This document shows, one piece after another, positions 7,459 to 13,823 of a stretch of 13,823 bases of DNA (the stretch's first letter is position 1; every line of letters begins with the position of its first letter). The notes under the pieces were generated by a model. The model did no database searches. It worked only from the letters and a program-made list of their open reading frames with translations, and was not told where the DNA came from. Origin of the DNA: Microbacteriaceae bacterium UBA4731. Lineage in GTDB: Bacteria > Actinomycetota > Actinomycetes > Actinomycetales > Microbacteriaceae. The stretch is from the NCBI GenBank assembly GCA_002404115.1, contig DHJB01000078.1, positions 6,206-20,028 on the forward strand. The letters are read 5' to 3'. The translations under genes were made by a program, and so were the position numbers.

Positions 7459-7807
7459 GGGTGCCCTCCCTCAGGTGCCCGCCCAGGACGTGGGCGTGCA
7501 CATGGAACACGGTCTGGCCGGCAGCCGCGCCCGTGTTGAAGATGAGGCGGAATTCCCCGTCGGTGCGTTCGTCGGCGATCTGCCTGGCCACCTCGACGAG
7601 TTCGGCGAGCAGCCCGGGGTCGCCTGCCGCGAGTTCGACCACATTGCGGTACTGCTGGGTCTTCGTGGCGACGACGACGTGCACGGGCGCCTTCGGGGCG
7701 ATGTCGTTGAACGCGATGATCCGGTCGGTTTCCGCGACGATCGTCGCCGGGATTTCGCGCGCGGCAATACGGCTGAAGACGGAGGGTTCTGCGCCAGTGG
7801 GAGACAT
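7445..7807 (-). CDS. HIT-family (histidine triad, HINT-like) nucleotide hydrolase
   Basis: A 120-residue protein, close to the usual length of HinT-like phosphoramidases. The histidine triad HVHAHVLGG (102-110) is intact, with the nucleotide-binding F-N-D-I-A-P-K-A-P-V-H (33-43) and GQTVFHVH (98-104) typical of the HINT branch that hydrolyses AMP-lysine and AMP-N-linked compounds. The ATG at 7807-7805 is the only reasonable start; the sequence before it (AAGATAGAGAT) is a weak ribosome site. It lies 20 nt after the rsmE stop and overlaps the phoH start by 14 bp. In actinobacteria a HIT gene commonly sits between rsmE and phoH. The physiological substrate cannot be read from sequence. Confidence 0.94.
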   Translation of the reverse strand: MSPTGAEPSVFSRIAAREIPATIVAETDRIIAFNDIAPKAPVHVVVATKTQQYRNVVELAAGDPGLLAELVEVARQIADERTDGEFRLIFNTGAAAGQTVFHVHAHVLGGHLREGTLGAR

Positions 7808-7827
7808 ATCTCTATCTTAAGCGCGCG

Positions 7828-8568
7828 CTACCAGCGGCCGAGCGTCGCGTTGAGGATCGCGAGCGCGGCCGGCCCGGCGGTGGAGGTGCGCAGCACCGTG
7901 TCGCCGAGGCGCACCCGGGCAGCACCGGCCGCTTCGAGCGCGGTGAGTTCGGCCGGGGAGATCCCGCCCTCGGGCCCGACGACGAGCAGGATGTCGCGGT
8001 CGTCCGTCGGCGGGGCGACCTCGGTGAGCCGGCCGGTCGCCGTTGGCTCGAGCAGCAGCATCCGGGTCGTCGCGGCGAGGGTGGCCAGCTGCTTCGTGCT
8101 CGTGAGCTGGGCGACATCCGGCAACCACGGCCGGATCGACTGCTTGCTGGCTTCGCGCACGATGCTCGCCCAGCGGTCGTGGCCCTTGGCGATCTTGGCG
8201 CCCTCCCACCGCGTCACCGAACGCGCGGCCGCCCACGGGATGACCCCGTCGACGCCCAGTTCGGTGGCGGCCTGGATGGCCAGCTCGTCGCGGTCGCCCT
8301 TGGCGAGGGCCTGCACGAGACGGATGCGCGGCGTGGCCGGCGGCGTCTCCGCCATGGTGTCCACCCGGAGGGTGAGTTCGGTGGGCCCGGCGGTGACGAC
8401 CGTGCCGGCCAGCATCATCCCGGCCCCGTTCCCGAGCTGCAGGTGCTCGCCCGGGCGGATTCGGCTGACGGTGACGGCGTGCCTGGCCTCGCTGCCGCCG
8501 ACGCTGACGACCGCGCCGGGGGCGCAGTCGTGGGCGCGGAGCGACTCGTCGAGGAAGAAATGCGCCAT
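7828..8568 (-). CDS. rsmE: 16S rRNA (uracil-1498-N3)-methyltransferase RsmE
   Basis: SPOUT-class enzyme that methylates U1498 of 16S rRNA using S-adenosylmethionine. The 246-residue protein has an N-terminal PUA-like RNA-binding region (GSEARHAVTVSRIRPGE, 25-41, matching the H-x-x-x-V-x-R-x-x-x-G signature) and the trefoil-knot domain with QALAKGDRDELAIQAATELGV (86-106), VGPEGGISPAEL (197-208) and LGDTVLRTSTAGPAAL (221-236). LRTSTA replaces the more usual LRTETA in the SAM loop, a mild change. The ATG at 8568-8566 has AAGG 8 nt upstream and starts 9 bp after the dnaJ stop. Its place right after dnaJ is conserved in many bacteria and puts rRNA modification under the same CIRCE-controlled transcript. 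Confidence 0.96.
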   Translation of the reverse strand: MAHFFLDESLRAHDCAPGAVVSVGGSEARHAVTVSRIRPGEHLQLGNGAGMMLAGTVVTAGPTELTLRVDTMAETPPATPRIRLVQALAKGDRDELAIQAATELGVDGVIPWAAARSVTRWEGAKIAKGHDRWASIVREASKQSIRPWLPDVAQLTSTKQLATLAATTRMLLLEPTATGRLTEVAPPTDDRDILLVVGPEGGISPAELTALEAAGAARVRLGDTVLRTSTAGPAALAILNATLGRW

Positions 8569-8577
8569 GAACGGGCC

Positions 8578-9693
8578 TTAGCCGAGGAACCGATCGCGGA
8601 GCTTCGCGAACAGTCCCTGCTGGAAGTGGCTGAGCGAGGGGGCCTGCGCCTTGTGCCTGGCGGCGAATTGCTCGATCAGCTCGCGCTCCTTGTGGTCCAG
8701 CTTGGTGGGGGTGACCACCTGCACGCCGATCCGCAGGTCGCCGCGCCCCGTGCCGCGCAGCTTGGTCACGCCGCGGTCCTTGACCGTGATGATCTCGCCG
8801 CTCTGCACGCCGGACTTCAGCTCGACCCCGACGTCGCCGTCGAGCGCCGCCACCGTCGCGGTGGTGCCGAGGATGGCATCCGTCATCGGGATTTCGAGCG
8901 TGCACAGCAGGTCGTCGCCGTCGCGGCTGAACACGTCGTGGTGGCGCACCTTCATCTCGAGGTAGAGGTCGCCGTTGGGGCCGCCGGCCGGGCCGGCCTC
9001 GCCGCTGCCGGGCATCTGCAGGCGCAGGCCGGTCTCGACGCCGGCCGGGATGTCGACGGGCACCGCGCGGCGCGCGCGCACGCGGCCCTGGCCCTGGCAG
9101 GTGACGCAGGGGGTGGCGATGATGGTGCCGTACCCCCGGCAGGAGCCGCAGGGGCTCGACGTCATCACGTTGCCGAGCAGGGAGCGCACGGCGCGCTGGA
9201 TGCTGCCGGTGCCGTGGCAGATGTCGCAGGTGACCGGCGAGGTGCCGGGCTGGCAGCACGTGCCGCTGCAACTGGCGCAGACGACGGCCGTGTCCACCTC
9301 GATGTCGCGATGCGTGCCGAAGATGACCTCGTCGAGGTCGAGCTCGACCCGGATGAGCGCGTCCTGGCCTCGCTCGCGGCGGGAACGCGGGCCGCGGGTG
9401 GTGGTGCCGCCGCCGAAGAACGTTTCGAAGATGTCGCCGAAGTTGCCGAAGTTGGCATCGGAGAACCCTCCGCCGCCGCCCGAGCGGCCGTTGCCGCCGC
9501 GGTCGTAGTTGTCGCGCTGTTTCGCGTCGCTCAGCACGTCGTAGGCGTGCGTCACCATTTTGAAGCGCTCGGAGGCGTCCGCCCCCGGGTTCACGTCGGG
9601 GTGGAGCTGGCGGGCGAGGCGCCGGTAGGCCTTCTTGATCTCGTCCGTTGAGGCGTCGCGCGCGACGCCGAGTACTTCGTAGTGGTCAGCCAC
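8578..9693 (-). CDS. dnaJ: Molecular chaperone DnaJ (hrcA-linked copy)
   Basis: Type I Hsp40 co-chaperone that stimulates DnaK ATPase and binds unfolded proteins. Its 371 residues run in order: J domain (1-67) with HPD at 31-33; Gly/Phe linker (about 68-98, GGGGGF and [16 protein letters not shown]); zinc domain (139-206); C-terminal substrate-binding domains. The four zinc motifs are at C139-x2-C142, C156-x2-C159-HGTG, C182-x2-C185-RGYG and C196-x2-C199-QGQG. The first motif reads CASCSGTCC, so the usual second Gly of CxxCxGxG is Cys and another Cys follows. The start is GTG (9693-9691) with AAGGAG 8 nt upstream. In actinobacteria this dnaJ copy follows hrcA, while another usually sits in the dnaK-grpE operon (outside the window). 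Probably heat-inducible through HrcA. Confidence 0.97.
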   Translation of the reverse strand: MADHYEVLGVARDASTDEIKKAYRRLARQLHPDVNPGADASERFKMVTHAYDVLSDAKQRDNYDRGGNGRSGGGGGFSDANFGNFGDIFETFFGGGTTTRGPRSRRERGQDALIRVELDLDEVIFGTHRDIEVDTAVVCASCSGTCCQPGTSPVTCDICHGTGSIQRAVRSLLGNVMTSSPCGSCRGYGTIIATPCVTCQGQGRVRARRAVPVDIPAGVETGLRLQMPGSGEAGPAGGPNGDLYLEMKVRHHDVFSRDGDDLLCTLEIPMTDAILGTTATVAALDGDVGVELKSGVQSGEIITVKDRGVTKLRGTGRGDLRIGVQVVTPTKLDHKERELIEQFAARHKAQAPSLSHFQQGLFAKLRDRFLG

Positions 9694-9741
9694 AGATGGC
9701 TCTCCTTGCGGGTTCTGGGGGCAGTGTTGGTCGGAAAAGGA

Positions 9742-10764
9742 TCAGTTCTCGCCAAGGAGGCGCGAAAGATACCGGGCGACCGCACGAACGGCCGCCATGT
9801 TGTTGGAATAGTCCATGCGGGTCGGGCCGAGCACGCCCAGCCGGGCGAGGTCACCGCCCGGCGCGGTGTAGCCGCTGGTAAGGACGGATGTCTCGCTGAG
9901 GCCGAACGGCGCGTTCTCACGCCCGATGCTCACCGAGACGCCGTGCTGGTCGGTCGCCATCTCGCCGAACAGGCGCAACAGCACCACCTGCTCCTCGATG
10001 GCTTCGAGCACCGGGTAGATGCTCCCGGAGAAGTCTCCCTCTTCGCGAACCAGGTTCGCGGCACCCGCCATCACGAGCTTGTCCTGGCGGTTAGCGCCGA
10101 TCTGCTCGATCAGCGCGGCCGTGATCGGGCCCACGACATCCTGCACTTCGCGCGGCCCGAGTCCGGCGCCGGCCGTGAGCGCGGCGGCCGCCCCGGCCAT
10201 ACTGAGTCCGCCGACGGCGGCGTTCAGGCGGGCGCGCACCTCGCCGAGCTCGCGCTCGTCGATGGTGCGGGGCAGATCGATCACGCGCTGCTCGACCCGG
10301 CCGGAGTCGGTGATGAGCACGGAGAGGATGCGGGTTCCGGTCAGCGGGACGAGCTCGACGTGGCGCACCGTTGCGCGGGACAGCGAGGGGTACTGCACGA
10401 GGGCAACCTGGTGGGTGAGCTGCGAGAGGAGTCGCACGCTGCGGGCCAGCACCTCGTCGAGGTCGGCCGACTGGCCGAGAAAAGTCTCGATGGCCTGGCG
10501 TTGCGCCGGCGAGAGGGGCCGCAGGTCGGCCAGGTGGTCGACGAACACCCGGTAGCCCTTGTCGGTGGGGATACGCCCGGAGGAGGTGTGCGGGGCGACG
10601 ATCAGCTCCTCCTCCTCGAGGACGGCCATGTCGTTGCGGATCGTTGCCGCCGAGACTCCGAAGGAGTGGCGGTCGACGATCGACTTCGAGCCGACCGGTT
10701 CGCGGGACGCGACGTAGTCCTGCACGATGACCCTCAGCACCTCGAGACTGCGATCAGAAACCAT
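9742..10764 (-). CDS. hrcA: Heat-inducible transcription repressor HrcA
   Basis: Repressor that binds CIRCE and shuts off groE/dnaJ-type heat-shock genes; its folding depends on GroEL, which gives the feedback. The 340-residue protein has the winged-helix DNA-binding region (about 1-75): SLEVLRVIVQDYV (6-18), EPVGSKSIVDRH (22-33), VSAATIRNDMAVLEEEELI (37-55) and APHTSSGRIPTDKGYRVFVD (57-76). The HrcA dimerisation/effector domain follows, including LVQYPSL (122-128), GRENAPFGLSETSVLTSGY (281-299) and LGPTRMDYSNNMAAV (312-326). The ATG at 10764-10762 is preceded by AAGGGAGG, and a CIRCE operator lies 28 bp upstream, so the gene is autoregulated. dnaJ follows after 48 bp, in which I see only its ribosome site. 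Confidence 0.98.
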   Translation of the reverse strand: MVSDRSLEVLRVIVQDYVASREPVGSKSIVDRHSFGVSAATIRNDMAVLEEEELIVAPHTSSGRIPTDKGYRVFVDHLADLRPLSPAQRQAIETFLGQSADLDEVLARSVRLLSQLTHQVALVQYPSLSRATVRHVELVPLTGTRILSVLITDSGRVEQRVIDLPRTIDERELGEVRARLNAAVGGLSMAGAAAALTAGAGLGPREVQDVVGPITAALIEQIGANRQDKLVMAGAANLVREEGDFSGSIYPVLEAIEEQVVLLRLFGEMATDQHGVSVSIGRENAPFGLSETSVLTSGYTAPGGDLARLGVLGPTRMDYSNNMAAVRAVARYLSRLLGEN

Positions 10765-10791
10765 GATGCGATCGCCTCCCTTGACCAGTCG

Positions 10792-10818
10792 TTAGCACTC
10801 GCAATGATTGAGTGCCAA
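10792..10818. promoter_or_regulatory. CIRCE operator (HrcA binding site)
   Basis: TTAGCACTC (10792-10800), 9-bp spacer, GAGTGCCAA (10810-10818). This is the known CIRCE consensus TTAGCACTC-N9-GAGTGCTAA with a single mismatch. It lies between the hrcA start and its likely -10 element, where bound HrcA would block transcription. It is the only CIRCE I see in the window and should govern at least hrcA-dnaJ, and possibly the operon as far as era. Confidence 0.96.
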
Positions 10819-10845
10819 TCATATCGCGACCGGCTGGGGGTCAGC
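10818..10845 (-). promoter_or_regulatory. Probable hrcA operon promoter
   Basis: TATGAT (10823-10818) is a good -10 hexamer directly abutting the CIRCE. Upstream, GCTGAC/CTGACC (around 10845-10839) is a weak -35 at 15-16 nt spacing. Transcription would begin inside the CIRCE, consistent with repression by HrcA. The -10 is convincing by position, the -35 less so. Confidence 0.5.
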
Positions 10846-10847
10846 CA

Positions 10848-10877
10848 TTGCGACCGGATGATCGGGCGCAGTACGTT
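10848..10877 (+). promoter_or_regulatory. Possible promoter of the DUF4870 gene pair
   Basis: TTGCGA (10848-10853), 18 nt, TACGTT (10872-10877) fits a weak sigma-70-type promoter. An alternative -10 is TATAAG (10883-10888) without a clear -35. The 8-bp palindrome TATGCATA (10877-10884) lies here too. This 156-bp divergent region otherwise holds only the CIRCE and the hrcA promoter. Confidence 0.3.
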
Positions 10878-10920
10878 ATGCATATAAGTGCACACTGACC
10901 CTTCGCTGAAAGGCACGATA

Positions 10921-11400
10921 ATGAGCGACCCCAACGTTCAGCCGCCCGAAGACCCGAACCTGCAGCGCCCGCCAGGCCAGCCGTACCAGCAGCCCGGCCA
11001 ACAGCCCTACCAGCAGCCGTACCAGCCCGGCGCACCCGTTGCGGGCGCACCGCTGAGCGAGGCCGACGATGTGCAGTGGGGCTCCTTCGCCCACCTGGGC
11101 GGGATCCTGAGTTTCCTGCCGTCGCTCATCATCTGGATCGTCTTCAAGGACCGCGGCCGGTTCACCGCGGTCGAAGCGAAGGAAGCCCTGAACTTCCAGA
11201 TCACGTTGCTGTTCGGCTACGTCGCGATCAACATCATCGCCAGCATCCTGGCGGTGGTCACGTTCGGGATCGGCGGGCTCTTCTCCGGGTTCTCCTGGAT
11301 CCTCTGGATCGTCGGCGTGATCTTCTCGATCCTCGGCTACATGCAGGCCAAGAACGGGCAGCACTACCGGTATCCGTTCGCCCTGCGCCTGATCAAGTAG
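10921..11400 (+). CDS. DUF4870 domain membrane protein (first of a tandem pair)
   Basis: A 159-residue protein of unknown function. The N-terminal ~45 residues are a Pro/Gln-rich disordered stretch with repeats of the type QPYQQPGQQPYQQPYQPG (20-37), as in many actinobacterial small membrane proteins. Then comes the DUF4870 (Tic20-like) domain: WGSFAHLGGILSFLPSLIIWIV (53-74), FKDRGRFTAVEAKEALNFQITL (75-96), and two more hydrophobic segments (about 97-118 and 121-141), ending GQHYRYPFALRLIK. The ATG at 10921 is chosen because AAAGG lies 8 nt upstream; a GTG at 10888 would add 11 residues without support. It is a paralogue of the next gene, 22 bp downstream. Transcription diverges from the CIRCE-controlled hrcA. 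The biological role is unknown. Confidence 0.88.
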   Translation: MSDPNVQPPEDPNLQRPPGQPYQQPGQQPYQQPYQPGAPVAGAPLSEADDVQWGSFAHLGGILSFLPSLIIWIVFKDRGRFTAVEAKEALNFQITLLFGYVAINIIASILAVVTFGIGGLFSGFSWILWIVGVIFSILGYMQAKNGQHYRYPFALRLIK

Positions 11401-11422
11401 CGCCCGAGAAGAAGGAAACAGG

Positions 11423-11794
11423 ATGTCCGCACCTCCCCCGCCTGCCAACCCATACCAGGCGCCCGCCCAGATGAGCCCGGCCGACGAGAAGTTGTGGGCG
11501 ACCCTCATCCACATCGGCGGGATCCTGTTCGGATTCCTGCCGGCGCTGATCGGCTACATCGTGCTCAAGGACAGGGGGCCGTTCATCCGCGCTCATGCGC
11601 AGACGGCCCTGAACTTCCAGATCACGCTGATGATCGCGTACGTGGTCGGCGGCATCCTCACCGTTGTGCTGGTCGGGTTTCTCGTGCTCTTCGCTGCCTG
11701 GCTCTTGGCCATCGTGTTCGGCATCATGGCGGCGCTTGCCGCGAACCGGGGCGAGTACTACACGTACCCGTTGACGATCAGGTTCGTGGGTTAG
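11423..11794 (+). CDS. DUF4870 domain membrane protein (second of a tandem pair)
   Basis: A 123-residue paralogue of the preceding gene with a shorter Pro-rich N-terminus (APPPPANPYQAPAQMSP). The same domain layout is visible: LWATLIHIGGILFGFLPALIGYIV (24-47), LKDRGPFIRAHAQTALNFQITL (48-69), a long hydrophobic stretch (70-106) and the end EYYTYPLTIRFVG. The phrase ALNFQITL is identical in both copies. The ATG at 11423 is preceded by AAGGA. The gene ends 18 bp before the convergent hemW stop; I see no hairpin terminator in that gap. The two proteins probably work together, perhaps as a hetero-oligomer, but that is inference from the tandem arrangement. Confidence 0.88.
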   Translation: MSAPPPPANPYQAPAQMSPADEKLWATLIHIGGILFGFLPALIGYIVLKDRGPFIRAHAQTALNFQITLMIAYVVGGILTVVLVGFLVLFAAWLLAIVFGIMAALAANRGEYYTYPLTIRFVG

Positions 11795-11812
11795 GAGTCT
11801 CGACCTCGGGGG

Positions 11813-13039
11813 TCAGTCGGCGAGCAGCCGCCGGACGACGGCATCCGCCAGCAAACGGCCCCTCAGGGTGAGTTCGATTGACCCGGCGAGGGCTGCCCTG
11901 CCGTCGATCAGCGCGTCGGCGATCAGGCCGGCGACCTCGCGGCGGCCCTGCGGCGACAGCGAGTCGACCGGGATGCCCTCCCGGATGCGGGTGAGCAGCA
12001 GCACGCGCTCGACCTCCCGCGTCGCCTCGTCGAGCGTTTCGCGGCCCGCGGCCGGGGAGTGCCCGGCGAGCACCCGGTCGGCGTACGCGGCCGGGTGTTT
12101 GACGTTCCACCAGCGCACGCCGCCGACGTGGCTGTGCGCGCCGGGTCCGACGCCCCACCAGTCCTGGCTGGTCCAGTAGGCGAGGTTGTGGCGGGACCTG
12201 TGCGCGGCATCCGTGGCCCAGTTGCTCACCTCGTACCAGCCGTAGCCGGCCCGGCCGAGGAGCTCGTCGGCGAGCTCGTAGAACTCCGCCTGGAGGTCCT
12301 CGTCGGGCTGGGCGACCTCGCCGCGGCGGATCTGGCGGGCAAGCTTCGTGCCGTCCTCGACGATCAGCGAGTAGGCGCTGAGGTGGTCGGGGGCCTGCTT
12401 GAGTGCGTGCTCCAGGCTCGCGCGCCAGTCGACGATGGTCTCCCCCGGCGTGCCGTAGATCAGGTCGAGGCTCACGTCGAGGCCGGCCTCGCGCGCCCAC
12501 CGCACGACGAGCGGCACCCGCTCTGGATCGTGGGTGCGTTCCAGCGTGGCCAGGATCCTGGGCACGGCCGACTGCATGCCGAACGAGACGCGCGTGAAGC
12601 CGGCCTCCTTGAGGGACGCGAGGTAGGCGGCGTCGACGGAGTCGGGGTTGGCCTCGGTGGTGACCTCGGCGCCCGCAGCCAGGCCCCATTGGGAGCGCAC
12701 CGCCTGCAGCATCCGGGCCAGGTGATCGACCGGAAGCAGCGTCGGCGTGCCGCCGCCGAAGAACACGGTCGATGCCGGCCTGGCCGGAACACCGGAGTCG
12801 GCGAGGATGCGCCCGGCGGCCTCGACCTCGAGAACGGCCTGGCCGGCGTAATCGCTCTGCTTGACGCCGCGCAGCTCGGTGGCCGTGTAGGTGTTGAAGT
12901 CGCAGTAGCCGCAGCGCACCCGGCAGAACGGGACGTGCAGGTAGACGCCGAAGTCGCGTTCGGGCGCGCCGACGGCGGCCGACGCCGGGAGCAGTCCGTC
13001 GAGCGGGGCCGGGTCTCCGATCGGGTGAGGGCCGGCCAT
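11813..13039 (-). CDS. hemW: Heme chaperone HemW (radical SAM, HemN-like)
   Basis: Radical SAM protein of the HemN/HemW family; HemW proteins bind heme and pass it to target enzymes rather than oxidising coproporphyrinogen. Length is 408 residues. After a short N-terminal extension come YLHVPFCRVRCGYCDF (33-48) with the 4Fe-4S cysteines C39-x3-C43-x2-C46, FFGGGTPTLL (93-102), TTEANPDSV (126-134) and RVSFGMQS (149-156); the C-terminal part has YEVSNWA, HNLAYW and GVGPGAHSHV. The extra N-terminal cysteine region and longer insertion typical of genuine HemN are absent, favouring HemW. The ATG at 13039-13037 begins 3 bp after the DUF1990 stop, without a strong ribosome site, so coupling is likely. 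lepA-hemW linkage is common in bacteria, which supports the call. Confidence 0.95.
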   Translation of the reverse strand: MAGPHPIGDPAPLDGLLPASAAVGAPERDFGVYLHVPFCRVRCGYCDFNTYTATELRGVKQSDYAGQAVLEVEAAGRILADSGVPARPASTVFFGGGTPTLLPVDHLARMLQAVRSQWGLAAGAEVTTEANPDSVDAAYLASLKEAGFTRVSFGMQSAVPRILATLERTHDPERVPLVVRWAREAGLDVSLDLIYGTPGETIVDWRASLEHALKQAPDHLSAYSLIVEDGTKLARQIRRGEVAQPDEDLQAEFYELADELLGRAGYGWYEVSNWATDAAHRSRHNLAYWTSQDWWGVGPGAHSHVGGVRWWNVKHPAAYADRVLAGHSPAAGRETLDEATREVERVLLLTRIREGIPVDSLSPQGRREVAGLIADALIDGRAALAGSIELTLRGRLLADAVVRRLLAD

Positions 13040-13042
13040 GGC

Positions 13043-13690
13043 CTACGCCGCGCCGGCCGGGTGCAGGGCCCGGAGGTAGCTCTTGGTGAATCTGGCCTGC
13101 TGCAGCCGCAGGATCGGCCAGGCCAGGCGGTAGTACCAGGTACTCGGGCGGGAGAAGGCCCGGATCGTCAGCCACACGGAGTTGTCGTCGTGTTTCTCGA
13201 CGACGAAGGACTCCTCGCCGCTGGCCGGATGCCCCTTCATGGTGCCGTAGGCGAAGCCGATCCGGTCGGCCTCGTCGATCACGTACACGACGCGCACGGG
13301 TGCCGTGACGGTGAACGGTCCGACGGGAATCTTCAGCTGGGCGGTCATGCCGTTCACGATGTAGGGCGTGCCGTCCTCCGCGAAGGTCGACTCGTTGCCC
13401 GGGCGCTGCTGCCCGGCGGCCGGCGTGCCGTCCGGGTTGAACACGACCCCGGTGTACTGCACGCCGGTCCCGCTCTCCAGGTCGGTCACGGTCATGCCGC
13501 TTCCGCGCTGGATGCCCCAGGTCATCAGCAACTTCGAGGCCACCCGGAACCGCTCATCGCCGCTGCCGAGCTTGACGCTCCGTTCGAGGGGCCGGTGGCC
13601 CTTCGGCGGGTAGCGGAGCAGGTCGGGCGCGAGGGTGCCGCCGATGGCCCCGTAGGTCACGGCGGCGTCGGTGAATGTTGCGCGGCGCAT
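13043..13690 (-). CDS. DUF1990 family protein
   Basis: A 215-residue soluble protein of the DUF1990 family, whose function is not established. Features are FTDAAVTYGAIGGTL (6-20), YPPKGHRPLERSVKLGSGDERF (27-48), LLMTWGIQRGSGMTV (54-68), a central VRVVYVIDEADRIGFAYGTMKGHPASGEESFVVE region (132-165) and the C-terminal FSRPSTWYYRLAWPILRLQQARFTKSYLRAL (178-208), all characteristic of the family. Residues 85-117 look like an insertion of low complexity (NPDGTPAAGQQRPGNE). The ATG at 13690-13688 starts 4 bp after the lepA stop and the gene ends 3 bp before hemW, so it is embedded between two universally linked genes. Family membership is well supported; role unknown. Confidence 0.9.
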   Translation of the reverse strand: MRRATFTDAAVTYGAIGGTLAPDLLRYPPKGHRPLERSVKLGSGDERFRVASKLLMTWGIQRGSGMTVTDLESGTGVQYTGVVFNPDGTPAAGQQRPGNESTFAEDGTPYIVNGMTAQLKIPVGPFTVTAPVRVVYVIDEADRIGFAYGTMKGHPASGEESFVVEKHDDNSVWLTIRAFSRPSTWYYRLAWPILRLQQARFTKSYLRALHPAGAA

Positions 13691-13694
13691 CCGG

Positions 13695-13823
13695 TTACTT
13701 CTTCTCTTTCTTCGGTGGTTCGTCGCCGGAGAGGGCGGCGATGAAGGCCTCCTGCGGCACCTCGACCCTGCCGACCATCTTCATGCGCTTCTTGCCCTCT
13801 TTCTGCTTCTCGAGCAGCTTGCG
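13695..13823 (-). CDS. lepA: Elongation factor 4 (LepA), C-terminal end only
   Basis: The last 42 codons of the ribosomal back-translocase/EF4, cut by the right edge of the window. The visible end [20 protein letters not shown] then [22 protein letters not shown] matches the highly conserved LepA C-terminal tail, with its QKEGKKRMK and PQEAF signatures. The TAA at 13697-13695 precedes the DUF1990 start by 4 bp. The GTPase domains are outside the window and cannot be judged. Confidence 0.96.
   Translation of the reverse strand, partial: RKLLEKQKEGKKRMKMVGRVEVPQEAFIAALSGDEPPKKEKK

Noticed and set aside
11795..11812. Bidirectional terminator between the DUF4870 pair and hemW
   Set aside because: The 18-bp gap and its edges contain no convincing inverted repeat with a T-tract.

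Overview
The window looks like chromosomal DNA of a high-GC actinobacterium, most likely a member of the Microbacteriaceae. The basis is the GC-rich coding, frequent GTG/TTG starts, the actinobacterial gene order hrcA-dnaJ-rsmE-HIT-phoH-ybeY-CNNM-era with leuA nearby, and protein features typical of the group. I could not run a database search, so the genus is left open. Almost everything is on the minus strand and should be read from right to left.

Right part (13823 to 11813, minus): the 3' end of lepA, a DUF1990 protein and the heme chaperone gene hemW, nearly abutting and probably co-transcribed. They converge on a small plus-strand pair of tandem paralogous DUF4870 membrane proteins (10921-11794). 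Between that pair and hrcA lies a 156-bp divergent promoter region with a clear CIRCE operator (10792-10818).

Centre (10764 to 3695, minus): a compact housekeeping operon. It holds the heat-shock repressor hrcA, dnaJ, the 16S rRNA m3U1498 methyltransferase rsmE, a HIT-family hydrolase, phoH, the rRNA endonuclease ybeY, a CNNM/CBS/CorC membrane protein and the ribosome-assembly GTPase era. Most junctions overlap or are a few bases apart, so translational coupling is likely. Heat-shock control, protein folding and 16S rRNA modification, processing and assembly are tied together here.

Left part (3694 to 1): a large membrane protein gene sits between era and leuA. It combines an N-terminal rhomboid-like domain that appears to lack the catalytic residues with a C-terminal MprF-type (DUF2156) aminoacyl-phosphatidylglycerol synthase domain. 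Two copies of a ~70-bp palindromic repeat flank it as direct repeats; 30 bp are identical and 59 of 70 positions match. The last gene is leuA (5' part only). Its 5' region holds a short leader ORF with a run of Leu codons and a perfect 11-bp stem-loop, which suggests leucine-responsive attenuation.

Most of the window is ordinary core genome. The parts worth a second look are the repeat-flanked MprF/pseudo-rhomboid cassette and the leuA leader.
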